Source: Clostridiales bacterium (lineage in GTDB: Bacteria; Bacillota; Clostridia; Lachnospirales; Bianqueaceae). From it: a stretch of 64,000 nt of DNA. The notes under the pieces are model-generated. The model was not told where the DNA came from. It searched no databases and saw only the letters and a list, made by a program, of their open reading frames with translations. Both the position numbers and the translations under genes were made by a program. Positions 42,453 through 50,041 of the stretch are shown here, one piece after another; the stretch's first letter is position 1; each line of letters begins with the position of its first letter. Location of the stretch: positions 31,916 to 95,915 of the forward strand of contig JAILDJ010000177.1 in assembly GCA_024689505.1 (NCBI GenBank). The letters run 5' to 3'.

Positions 42453-43503
42453 ATTTCAGTTTATAGGCGATATGGGATTCGTTGCCCTTGACATCTACTT
42501 TGGCCATGGCGCCGGTGATCATGGGGATCTGCGGGGGCAGGTGTCCGATATCAAAATCCAGCACGACGGGCACGTGATAGGTCTTCAGCACGTCCAGGAC
42601 CGCCTCATGTGCATCCAGGCCAAGGACCGGATCCATACCGCAGTATGGCCGACCGATCAGGAATCCTTTAGCTGTGTCGAACCATCCGGCATGCTGCAGC
42701 TGCCACAGCGCACGGCGGATCGCCAAAGGATTGAGATCGCAGGATTCCAGGAACCACAGGATACCATCTTTTTCATATCGGCGGTTGAATCGTTCCACCT
42801 TGTCGTACCGGGTCCCGCACAAATTGATCAGGCAGTCCAGACAGCCGCCCAGGAGACGGCCTTCCATCTTGACCTTCTCTTCCGTGCGTGCCCACTTCTG
42901 CTTTTTATCGTACGTCCAGGTGATCAGCTCTTTTGGCTCGGTCACATTGTAGGGCTGGAAAGGATCCTCGTCCGTTTTCAGCGATTCTTTTTCCCAAAGA
43001 TCGTATCCTTCGAATTCCAACTGTTTACCACGCAGCAGACGGAACGCATCTTCCAGCGCCGGATGCCAGGGTTTCATACCAAACGCGCCGGCACAAGGGC
43101 CGTAGATCGCTGCTGTATCGCACAACGTAGGCAGCAGGAACGTCAGATTGGTGTTGTCGGAATAGCCCATGTACCACTTCGGTGCTTCTTTTTTCAACTG
43201 CTTGAAATCCACGTAATCCAGATCTTCGCACATGGTCTCCCCACCACCGCAGGAGAGGATCACATCGATATCCTTGCGTGTCATATACTCGTTGATCTCG
43301 TCACCGCAGGCTTGAGGGGTCGTGCTTTTACCGATCCCATCATCTTTGTAGCAGTTGGGACCCAGTTCGACCTGGTACCCCTTGTATTTGAACACCGTCT
43401 GGGCTTGCAGGAACAGAGAACGGTAGGGTTCCGTCGTACAGCCAAACGAAGGGGCAATGCAGCCGATCGTGCCGTTCTTAGGTAAAAACTCAGGATAACG
43501 CAT
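42451..43503 (-). CDS. S66 family LD-carboxypeptidase-like peptidase (LdcA/MccF)
   Basis: 350 residues from ATG 43503. Earlier in-frame starts are disfavoured because the -10 at 43537-43542 leaves them almost no leader. The S66 fold is shown by LPKNGTIGCIAPSFG, DVILSCGGGETMCEDLDYVDF, the nucleophile Ser in MGYSDNTNLTF (about residue 115), Glu in WFLESCDLNP and His in DFDIGHLPP. Members trim L,D-peptide bonds of murein tetrapeptides or cleave microcin C-type toxins. No export signal is visible, so a cytoplasmic murein-recycling or detoxifying role is likely. It diverges from the GH63-like gene. Confidence 0.88.
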   Translation of the reverse strand: MRYPEFLPKNGTIGCIAPSFGCTTEPYRSLFLQAQTVFKYKGYQVELGPNCYKDDGIGKSTTPQACGDEINEYMTRKDIDVILSCGGGETMCEDLDYVDFKQLKKEAPKWYMGYSDNTNLTFLLPTLCDTAAIYGPCAGAFGMKPWHPALEDAFRLLRGKQLEFEGYDLWEKESLKTDEDPFQPYNVTEPKELITWTYDKKQKWARTEEKVKMEGRLLGGCLDCLINLCGTRYDKVERFNRRYEKDGILWFLESCDLNPLAIRRALWQLQHAGWFDTAKGFLIGRPYCGMDPVLGLDAHEAVLDVLKTYHVPVVLDFDIGHLPPQIPMITGAMAKVDVKGNESHIAYKLK

Positions 43504-43536
43504 ATCGCTTCTTCTCTCTTTCATGGATTCCCGTCC

Positions 43537-43565
43537 ACTATAGCATAGAAATCCAGAATCGACAA
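43537..43565 (-). promoter_or_regulatory. Promoter of the S66 peptidase gene
   Basis: On the minus strand TTGTCG (43560-43565), 17 bp, then TATAGT (43537-43542). Its -35 physically overlaps the -35 of the divergent GH63-like promoter. Confidence 0.65.
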
Positions 43566-43587
43566 GCCGAAAGATATCGTGTATAAT
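43559..43587 (+). promoter_or_regulatory. Promoter of the GH63-like glycosidase gene
   Basis: TCGACA (43559-43564), 17 bp, then a perfect TATAAT (43582-43587). The -35 overlaps that of the divergent S66 promoter. Confidence 0.75.
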
Positions 43588-43619
43588 GCGGTAGAGTCCA
43601 TGTAAAAGGAGATCCAAAC

Positions 43620-46391
43620 ATGTCCGTCACAAAGAACGATGTGGCCCGCTTTCCCGCCTGGGGCCCCTATTCAAAGAAATATATGGGGGTTTCGCACCTC
43701 CCGCATCTGGAACGCCGCGCCGGCGTCCGTTTCGATTTTTCCACCGTCCCCGCTCTGTCCCATCTGGACATCCATCTGCCCAACGTGACCCTGCCGACCG
43801 GCTGGCGTGCCTTTAGTGCCACGCCGGATCTGTCAGTATATTCTTACCGGGTCGATCTGCAAGGCTTTGACGACGTCTATGGTGCGGTGTTTTACGGACG
43901 TCTGGATGATCATACCATCCTGGTCCGCACGGAACTGACCAATCACACGGATCTGATCCAGGATCTGATGATCAATTATTTCTCTTCCATAGAGTACCCA
44001 CAGACCCAGTATACCGACGTGCAGATCCCTGAAGGCGGGATCCTGCTGGACGCCCTGGATTACGCGGATTTTGCCTACGCCTCTCCCCGTCCTTGGGATC
44101 GACAGAACTGTGATGGACACAAGCTGGGCGAAGTCGTGTATCCTCGCTTTACGGAAGGCCATGGCCTGGGAGATGGTGCCAACAAATGGCATCTGCCCCA
44201 ACTTCAGTTCGGTGCTTTCGGCGCGGAACAGGGCGATCGGGTCTCCTATCGTTTTACGCTGGATGCACCTATGCAGAACGCTGTGCTCTGGGTGCGTTAC
44301 CAGTCCCACAATATCGTTTATGACACGGCCCGCCCCATAGAAGAAGTGGCTCATATGGCCAGGCCGGAACAGGATGCCATCTTTACGGTGAATGACACCC
44401 GTGTGATGCGCTTCCCTTGCACATTGGAGCCTGCCCTCTGCTCCTTGTCACTGGGCGACCTTTCCCACGGTATACATGAACTGAACTTCGTTTCACAAGG
44501 TGCCGGCGGTCTGGCACTGGATTTTCTGGAGATCCTGCCGGAAGGCGCTGTCCCCTCCGTACAGGAAACCAAACCCGCCTATGAACCTGCCATCACTGAA
44601 ACCCCGACAGAAGATGGCGTCTTGGTCTCCCTCACCTATCCGGACGTACGAGAGTCCTATTATCTCCGTACCTTTGCACCGGATACCCGCTTCCGCTGCA
44701 TCCGGACCGGTTCTCTGGAAGATGCCATGTCCTCGCGCCTGTCCAATCCGGATCCCACCTTCGATGACGTTCTTGCGCCATTTACACGCTCTTTCCAACG
44801 CAAACACAGCGATGATGGCTTTTTCCACGACACATTGGTCCATACGATCTTCCTGGACCCGGGATGCACGAAGACGGTCTACGCGGTCCTGTCGGATCGT
44901 CCCGTAACGTATGAGACGCCTTCCTGGTACGAAGCCTGGTTCCAAGCCCATAAACCCCAGCCTCTTGCCTTGACGGCTGCGGGCCAGCCCTATGCCTTCA
45001 GTGTAAGCCTCCTGCAGGCAGCACTTCTGACAAATATCGTTTTCCCCATTTATAAAGATCAGCACTATATCCTGCATCATACACCGGGCAAACGCTGGGA
45101 CAGCCTGTATACCTGGGATTCCGGCTTCATCGGTCTGGGCATGCTGGATCTCGCCCCGGCAATGGCGGATTACAGTCTGGATACCTACACTTATGATCCA
45201 TCACATACCGATGCCGCTTTTCTTCACCACGGCTCACCCGTACCAGTGCAGATGTATCTCTTCTACGAGATGCTGCAGAAAACATCGGATAAGACAGCTT
45301 TGCTGCAGCAGTACTATCCACGGATGCGATACTATTATGAGTTCCTGGCCGGCCGTACGAACGGTTCCACCACCGCACGTTACAAAAGCGGCATGACCTC
45401 CACCTATGATTATTTCTATTCCAGCAGCGGTATGGACGATTACCCGCCGCAGGTGCATATGATCGCTGATGGGCTGCAGCGCAATGCCGCACCGGTCATC
45501 AGCAGCAGCCAGGTCATCCGCAGCGCGAAGATCCTGCGCGCCTGTGCAGAAATGCTGGGTCGCACGGATGACGCAGACGCATACACGGCCGACATCGAGC
45601 GGCTGACCGCCGCCCTGAACCAGTACGCCTGGGATCCGGATGCGGGCTACTTCAGCTACGTCCTGCATGATGCGCAGGCACGTCCCACGGGCCAATATCG
45701 TACGCCTGCGGGCGAAAACCTGAACAAAGGCCTGGACGGCATCTATCCTTTGATCGCGGGCATCCTGGATCCCGAACAGGAAAAAGCGATCCTGCACCAT
45801 CTGACCGATCCGAAGGAAATGCTCTCTCCCTACGGGATCAGCGCCGTCGATCAAAGTGCGAGTTATTTCATGGTGAACGGGTACTGGAACGGCAACGTCT
45901 GGTTCCCGCATCAGTGGTTCATCTGGAAGTCGATGCTGGATCTGGGCTATACGGAGTTTGCCCATACCATCGCCATGCGCGCGCTGAACGTATGGAAACG
46001 CGAAGTCGATGCCACCCATTATACATTTGAGATGGTCAGCGTCGTGACCGGCCGCGGCGGCTGGTTCCACAACTTCGGCGGACTCTCTGCACCGATCATT
46101 CTGTGGGCGAACGCTTACTTCAAGCCCGGCACCATCAACACCGGCTTCGACACCTGGATCGATCGCGCCGACTGGAACGATGACCATACCGCACTGACGC
46201 TACTCTATCGTAAAAATGCCGGCGCTCATGAAGCTTCCGTGATCCTGATCGTCATGGAGGATACGCATTCTTATGAAGTTAAGATCGATGGAGCTCCTGC
46301 ATCATACAAAGAACGCTGCCCCGGAACCCTTGAGATCCGCACCGATGGATCCGATCGGAAGCAACATACCATAACCATAAGAAAACAATAA
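43620..46391 (+). CDS. GH63/MGH1-like (alpha/alpha)6-barrel glycosidase
   Basis: 923 residues. About 440 residues of beta-rich N-terminal domains precede an (alpha/alpha)6 barrel with WDSGFIGLGMLDLA (about residue 500), SSSGMDDYPPQ (about 604), GYWNGNVWFPHQWF (about 760) and NFGGLSAPIILWAN (about 820). These stretches resemble the mannosylglycerate-hydrolase/GH63 group, with an Asp in GMDDYPPQ as a candidate acid. The bond cleaved is not known (alpha-glucosides or other alpha-linked sugars). No signal peptide is seen. AAAGGAG precedes ATG 43620, and the stop codon touches a strong terminator. Confidence 0.8.
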   Translation: MSVTKNDVARFPAWGPYSKKYMGVSHLPHLERRAGVRFDFSTVPALSHLDIHLPNVTLPTGWRAFSATPDLSVYSYRVDLQGFDDVYGAVFYGRLDDHTILVRTELTNHTDLIQDLMINYFSSIEYPQTQYTDVQIPEGGILLDALDYADFAYASPRPWDRQNCDGHKLGEVVYPRFTEGHGLGDGANKWHLPQLQFGAFGAEQGDRVSYRFTLDAPMQNAVLWVRYQSHNIVYDTARPIEEVAHMARPEQDAIFTVNDTRVMRFPCTLEPALCSLSLGDLSHGIHELNFVSQGAGGLALDFLEILPEGAVPSVQETKPAYEPAITETPTEDGVLVSLTYPDVRESYYLRTFAPDTRFRCIRTGSLEDAMSSRLSNPDPTFDDVLAPFTRSFQRKHSDDGFFHDTLVHTIFLDPGCTKTVYAVLSDRPVTYETPSWYEAWFQAHKPQPLALTAAGQPYAFSVSLLQAALLTNIVFPIYKDQHYILHHTPGKRWDSLYTWDSGFIGLGMLDLAPAMADYSLDTYTYDPSHTDAAFLHHGSPVPVQMYLFYEMLQKTSDKTALLQQYYPRMRYYYEFLAGRTNGSTTARYKSGMTSTYDYFYSSSGMDDYPPQVHMIADGLQRNAAPVISSSQVIRSAKILRACAEMLGRTDDADAYTADIERLTAALNQYAWDPDAGYFSYVLHDAQARPTGQYRTPAGENLNKGLDGIYPLIAGILDPEQEKAILHHLTDPKEMLSPYGISAVDQSASYFMVNGYWNGNVWFPHQWFIWKSMLDLGYTEFAHTIAMRALNVWKREVDATHYTFEMVSVVTGRGGWFHNFGGLSAPIILWANAYFKPGTINTGFDTWIDRADWNDDHTALTLLYRKNAGAHEASVILIVMEDTHSYEVKIDGAPASYKERCPGTLEIRTDGSDRKQHTITIRKQ

Positions 46392-46417
46392 AGGTCCGCA
46401 CCTCAGCGGACCTTTTT
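46390..46417. terminator. Intrinsic terminator
   Basis: AAAGGTCCGC and GCGGACCTTT form a ten-pair stem with a six-base loop followed by TT. It lies between the convergent GH63-like and double-GNAT genes and overlaps the stop codon of the former. Confidence 0.88.
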
Positions 46418-46422
46418 CTTGT

Positions 46423-47298
46423 TCAGAATCTTTTTTCTGCCATAAAATACTCTTGTGAGACCTGATACCCGGCTCTCGCGTACATGCGCAGGATATCCGT
46501 GTAGGTATAGCCCAGGAACGCTCGCCGCATGCCGTTGTCCTTCAGATACTGTGTGCCTGCCTGGACCATGTGGGTCGCGATCCCCTGCCCTCTGGCATCC
46601 GTGCGGGTCGCCGTGCAGCCGACACTGCCCAGCCCTTCGCCTTCTACCTCCAGGCTGACGATCAGAGTGCCCAGAACATCAGCACCCCGCACTGCCACCA
46701 GGACCGGTGCTTTGGTATCCGCGGTATAATGCTCCGTCTCCAGATAATACGGTACGAAGCTTTCCTGCGCGTCCTTGACGCATGCTTCGATGCCAGGAAT
46801 GTCTTTGGGGCCGGCCATTCGATAGGTGATCCCATGCACGGTATCCCCGACGTGTACAGGCTGCTCCGGCGCATCTGAAAGATCCATGCTCATATCAAAG
46901 CAGCCCGTTTCGCCCCAATTGTGCTGATATCCACGTTTCCGGAAGAAAGCATCCGCACCTTGATCCATAGGAACACCTGGCATCAAATACGCATCATCCG
47001 TACCAACGCCGATCGTAAGCTTCTCGTATCCAGCCGCGCGGATCCGCTGTTCAGCCTCGTTCAACAGCGTGCTCCCGAAACCTTTTCTACGATACGCAGG
47101 CTGGACGGCCAGCATCGTGATCGCACGGCCATGCAGCAGGCAGGCCGCTGCCAGAGCCCCATCAGCAAAAATGCCGAAGGCGGGATCCTCCGTATGACTG
47201 AGGATACGTTCCACGACCGCTTCTTCCCGCACATTTTCAGGAAAACAATCATGATACAGGTCGATCAGCAGACGGCGGTCCAGGATCGGCTCAGACAT
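46423..47298 (-). CDS. Double-domain GNAT acetyltransferase
   Basis: 291 residues with two GNAT modules. The first has LAVQPAYRRKGFGSTLL (about residues 62-78) and FFRKRGY. The second starts near residue 150 (ITYRMAGPKDIPGIEACV) and has CTATRTDARGQGIATHMV (about 230) and RMYARAGYQ. Tandem GNATs of this size resemble mycothiol-synthase-like proteins, but the substrate is unknown. The start lies eight bases inside the GH29 gene. It is the last of seven genes in an operon that ends at a terminator. Confidence 0.82.
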   Translation of the reverse strand: MSEPILDRRLLIDLYHDCFPENVREEAVVERILSHTEDPAFGIFADGALAAACLLHGRAITMLAVQPAYRRKGFGSTLLNEAEQRIRAAGYEKLTIGVGTDDAYLMPGVPMDQGADAFFRKRGYQHNWGETGCFDMSMDLSDAPEQPVHVGDTVHGITYRMAGPKDIPGIEACVKDAQESFVPYYLETEHYTADTKAPVLVAVRGADVLGTLIVSLEVEGEGLGSVGCTATRTDARGQGIATHMVQAGTQYLKDNGMRRAFLGYTYTDILRMYARAGYQVSQEYFMAEKRF

Positions 47299-48559
47299 GC
47301 CAGAAACCTCCCTGCTTCACCCATGGACCGATCGGTCCGTCCAGTTCGATCTTAAGGATCGTGTCCGGCGCGTTCCGGTCTTCGGAAGCAACACTGAACG
47401 TCACTTGTTCATCATGGATGGAGTATTCCACCTGATCTGTCGTAAGACCGGTCACGGAAAGGATCTCACCGCCCATCTTCGGCAGCGTGATCTCATTCTC
47501 ATCCCACTCCCAGACATGGACGTAGATGATGTTATCTTTCCATGTCATGCCGCCTTTATCAGAATTGCGGAACGGGCCGCCACGGGTACCGTAGATGGCT
47601 TCTCCATATTTGGCCAGCCAGTCTCCGGTTTCTCTCAGGCGTTCTACCTGCAGCGGTTCGATCGTACCGTCCGGCCGTGGACCGACATTCAGCAGCAGGT
47701 TGCCATCGCCCGTTGCTGCCTGCACCAGAGAACGGATGACCCAACGCAGCGAATGCGGCTTTCTGTCCGGGACCCAGCCCCAGATCCCATTGATGGTCAT
47801 GCAGCTTTCCCAGGGATAGTCTGTGTCGAAATTGCCGATGGTCTCCTCAGGCGTCTTGAAATCCCCATAGATCGGCTGACCGCACCTGTTGTTGACCACG
47901 ATGCCAGGCTGCAGCGTCCGAATCATTTCATTCAGCTCTTCTCCACCCCAGAAGCCGGGATACAGCGGCGTCTCCCGTGGTACGCGCGGCACATCGACCT
48001 TGTTGAAATTGCGGCCCCAGGCCAGCCATCCATCTTCACCGCCGTCGAACCATAAGATATCGATCTTTCCATAGTCGGTCAGCAGTTCACGGATCTGATC
48101 GTGCGTCTGCTGCCGCATCTCCATGGCGCTCTTCTTATACATCTGCGGGAAGAAATATCCCGGGCAGCGCCAGTCCAGGGGAGAATAGTAGAATCCTACC
48201 TTCAAGCCGGCGGCACGGCAAGCGTCTGCGTACTCGCGCACGAAATCCTTCTTAGCCGCAGAATTCATTGCTGTAAAACCATCGATACTTCCATCACTGT
48301 CCCATAAAGAGAATCCATCGTGATGACGCGTTGTAAAGACCATGTACTTCATACCAGCCTGTTTCGCCGTCTGTGCCCAGGCCGCCGCGTCGAACTTATC
48401 CGCGGTGAAACGGTCTTTCAGTGTACGGTATTCCTCGACCGGGATCGCTTCATTGTACATGACCCATTCACCACGGCCCAGCAAAGCATACAGGCCCCAA
48501 TGGATGAACATACCGAAACGCAGATCCTTCCATTCTTCGATCCGTGCAGGTGCCCACAT
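47291..48559 (-). CDS. GH29 alpha-L-fucosidase (second)
   Basis: 422 residues from ATG 48559. This start is preferred over an in-frame ATG two codons upstream because the AGGAGG site is eight bases from it. TIM-barrel motifs are RIEEWKDLRFGMFIHWGLYALLG, TTRHHDGFSLWDS and the nucleophile Asp in DILWFDGGEDGW (about residue 168). The N-terminal boundary and motifs differ from the GH29 at 32144, so this is a separate subgroup rather than a recent duplicate. No signal peptide is seen. It sits between the cupin and double-GNAT genes in a seven-gene operon. Confidence 0.93.
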   Translation of the reverse strand: MWAPARIEEWKDLRFGMFIHWGLYALLGRGEWVMYNEAIPVEEYRTLKDRFTADKFDAAAWAQTAKQAGMKYMVFTTRHHDGFSLWDSDGSIDGFTAMNSAAKKDFVREYADACRAAGLKVGFYYSPLDWRCPGYFFPQMYKKSAMEMRQQTHDQIRELLTDYGKIDILWFDGGEDGWLAWGRNFNKVDVPRVPRETPLYPGFWGGEELNEMIRTLQPGIVVNNRCGQPIYGDFKTPEETIGNFDTDYPWESCMTINGIWGWVPDRKPHSLRWVIRSLVQAATGDGNLLLNVGPRPDGTIEPLQVERLRETGDWLAKYGEAIYGTRGGPFRNSDKGGMTWKDNIIYVHVWEWDENEITLPKMGGEILSVTGLTTDQVEYSIHDEQVTFSVASEDRNAPDTILKIELDGPIGPWVKQGGFWHV

Positions 48560-48574
48560 GATCATATCCTCCTT

Positions 48575-48925
48575 TTATTTGTAAACGATGACCGCCACCA
48601 GCTCCAGGACCTCTGCACCCTCATTGGCGATGCTGTGGCCATGACCGGTCTCACAGATCGTCACGTCACCGGGATGCACGGTCACGATCGTGCCGTTGTC
48701 GGAGTACGTGCCTGTGCCCGTCAGAATGTAAAACAGTTCCGCATCCGTCTCATGGACGTGATAGCCGATGCTGCAGCCGGGCTCCAGTGTGATCTTGCTG
48801 AACAGACGGCCCTTGTCGTTCAACTCCTCAGGTCCATTGATGAATGCCGTCAGCTGGACGGTCCCATTGCCATCCCGCATATGCGCACGATATTCGACAT
48901 TGCATTCTTCTTTTCTTCTGATCAT
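48575..48925 (-). CDS. Cupin-domain protein
   Basis: 116 residues forming a single cupin barrel: motif 1 GYHVHETDAELFYILTGTG (the His and Glu ligands usual in cupins) and motif 2 PGDVTICETGHGHSI. Small cupins of this type bind metal and may isomerise sugars, act on quercetin-like compounds or serve as sensors. It is packed between the alcohol dehydrogenase and GH29 genes with 15-base gaps on both sides, which suggests a role in handling the released sugar. Function is unproven. Confidence 0.82.
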   Translation of the reverse strand: MIRRKEECNVEYRAHMRDGNGTVQLTAFINGPEELNDKGRLFSKITLEPGCSIGYHVHETDAELFYILTGTGTYSDNGTIVTVHPGDVTICETGHGHSIANEGAEVLELVAVIVYK

Positions 48926-48940
48926 GGTTTCTTCTCCTTT

Positions 48941-50041
48941 TTATGATCTGGAGATCCTCCTAAGGATCTCATCACAGGCTTCCGGCGCGATATCGCCCCA
49001 GCCTTTTTTGATGCTTCCATTGTTGATCCAACGGCCGTGTTCCCGCTCGATCTCCTCTTCGGTGATCTCCACATGGATCTTTTGCAGCAGGCCGTTCACG
49101 ATATCCATCCACTCCGCTTCCGACACACCGATCTCCGCAAAGTACCGCTGCACGAGTTCTGGCACTTCCGCTCCATTGATGCGGATGAACTCTGGCAGGA
49201 ACATAGCGCAGGCATAGCCGTGCGGCAGCCCATGTTGCTCTGTCAGCAGATAACCCATGGCGTGCGGCAGGCATGTGCCGGTGATGTTGATCGCAAGTCC
49301 TCCATAGATCGAAGCATTATAAAGGATCTCTCTGTCTTCCGCCGTCAGGTCCTCTTGCTCCAGGACCTTCTTAAGCTCCGGCATCAGAAGCGCTACCGCC
49401 TGCAGGGCATATAACTGAGACAGTTCATTGGCCAGTCGGCTGAAAAAGCTCTCAGTCGCATGGGCCAGCGCATCGATCGCGGTCGATGCCGTGAAATCCC
49501 GGCTCAAAGAAAACGTGTACCGTGGATCTCCCAAAGCGATCTTCGGAAAGATATCTTCGTGGTGGAAACTCTTTTTACGCCCCTCCGGCACAGTGATGAC
49601 CGCTACCTTGGTGACTTCGCTGCCTGTGCCGGCCGTGGTCCCGACTGCGGCCACCGGCAGCGGCTTTTTCGGCCATTTGAGACTGTATAGCACCTCCTGC
49701 GTCATCCCCGGATTGCCCGCCAGTACCGCGATGGCCTTGGCTGCGTCAAGAGGAGAACCTCCACCGATGCCGATCACATAATCACAGTGCTCCTGCACGG
49801 CAAGCTCCGCTGCGCGCATGCAGTCGGTCAGCAGCGGGTTCTGACCGATCTCATCGAACAAGGCATAGGGACCGTCTACCGCAGTGACCACGTCCTTTAG
49901 TGCACCGGAGACCCTTGCTGAGGTACGGCCTGTGACTACGAGGGGTTTACTGCCCAGTCCCCGCAGTTCAGATGCATGTGCCTGTACGCAGCCGGCACCG
50001 GTATACAACCGCACCGGCATGTAACCTGACATTTCCATCAT
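48941..50041 (-). CDS. Iron-containing (group III) alcohol dehydrogenase
   Basis: 366 residues from ATG 50041, whose A is shared with the GH2 stop (TAATG). GIGGGSPLDAAKAIAVL binds NAD(P). The metal site is spread over DALAHATESFF and GTCLPHAMGYLLTEQHGLPHG, the iron/zinc ligands of group III ADHs. Relatives include glycerol dehydrogenase, lactaldehyde reductase (FucO) and butanol dehydrogenase. Linkage with a fucosidase makes a lactaldehyde or other aldehyde substrate attractive, though not shown. The N-terminus resembles the butanol/propanediol type. Confidence 0.9.
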   Translation of the reverse strand: MMEMSGYMPVRLYTGAGCVQAHASELRGLGSKPLVVTGRTSARVSGALKDVVTAVDGPYALFDEIGQNPLLTDCMRAAELAVQEHCDYVIGIGGGSPLDAAKAIAVLAGNPGMTQEVLYSLKWPKKPLPVAAVGTTAGTGSEVTKVAVITVPEGRKKSFHHEDIFPKIALGDPRYTFSLSRDFTASTAIDALAHATESFFSRLANELSQLYALQAVALLMPELKKVLEQEDLTAEDREILYNASIYGGLAINITGTCLPHAMGYLLTEQHGLPHGYACAMFLPEFIRINGAEVPELVQRYFAEIGVSEAEWMDIVNGLLQKIHVEITEEEIEREHGRWINNGSIKKGWGDIAPEACDEILRRISRS

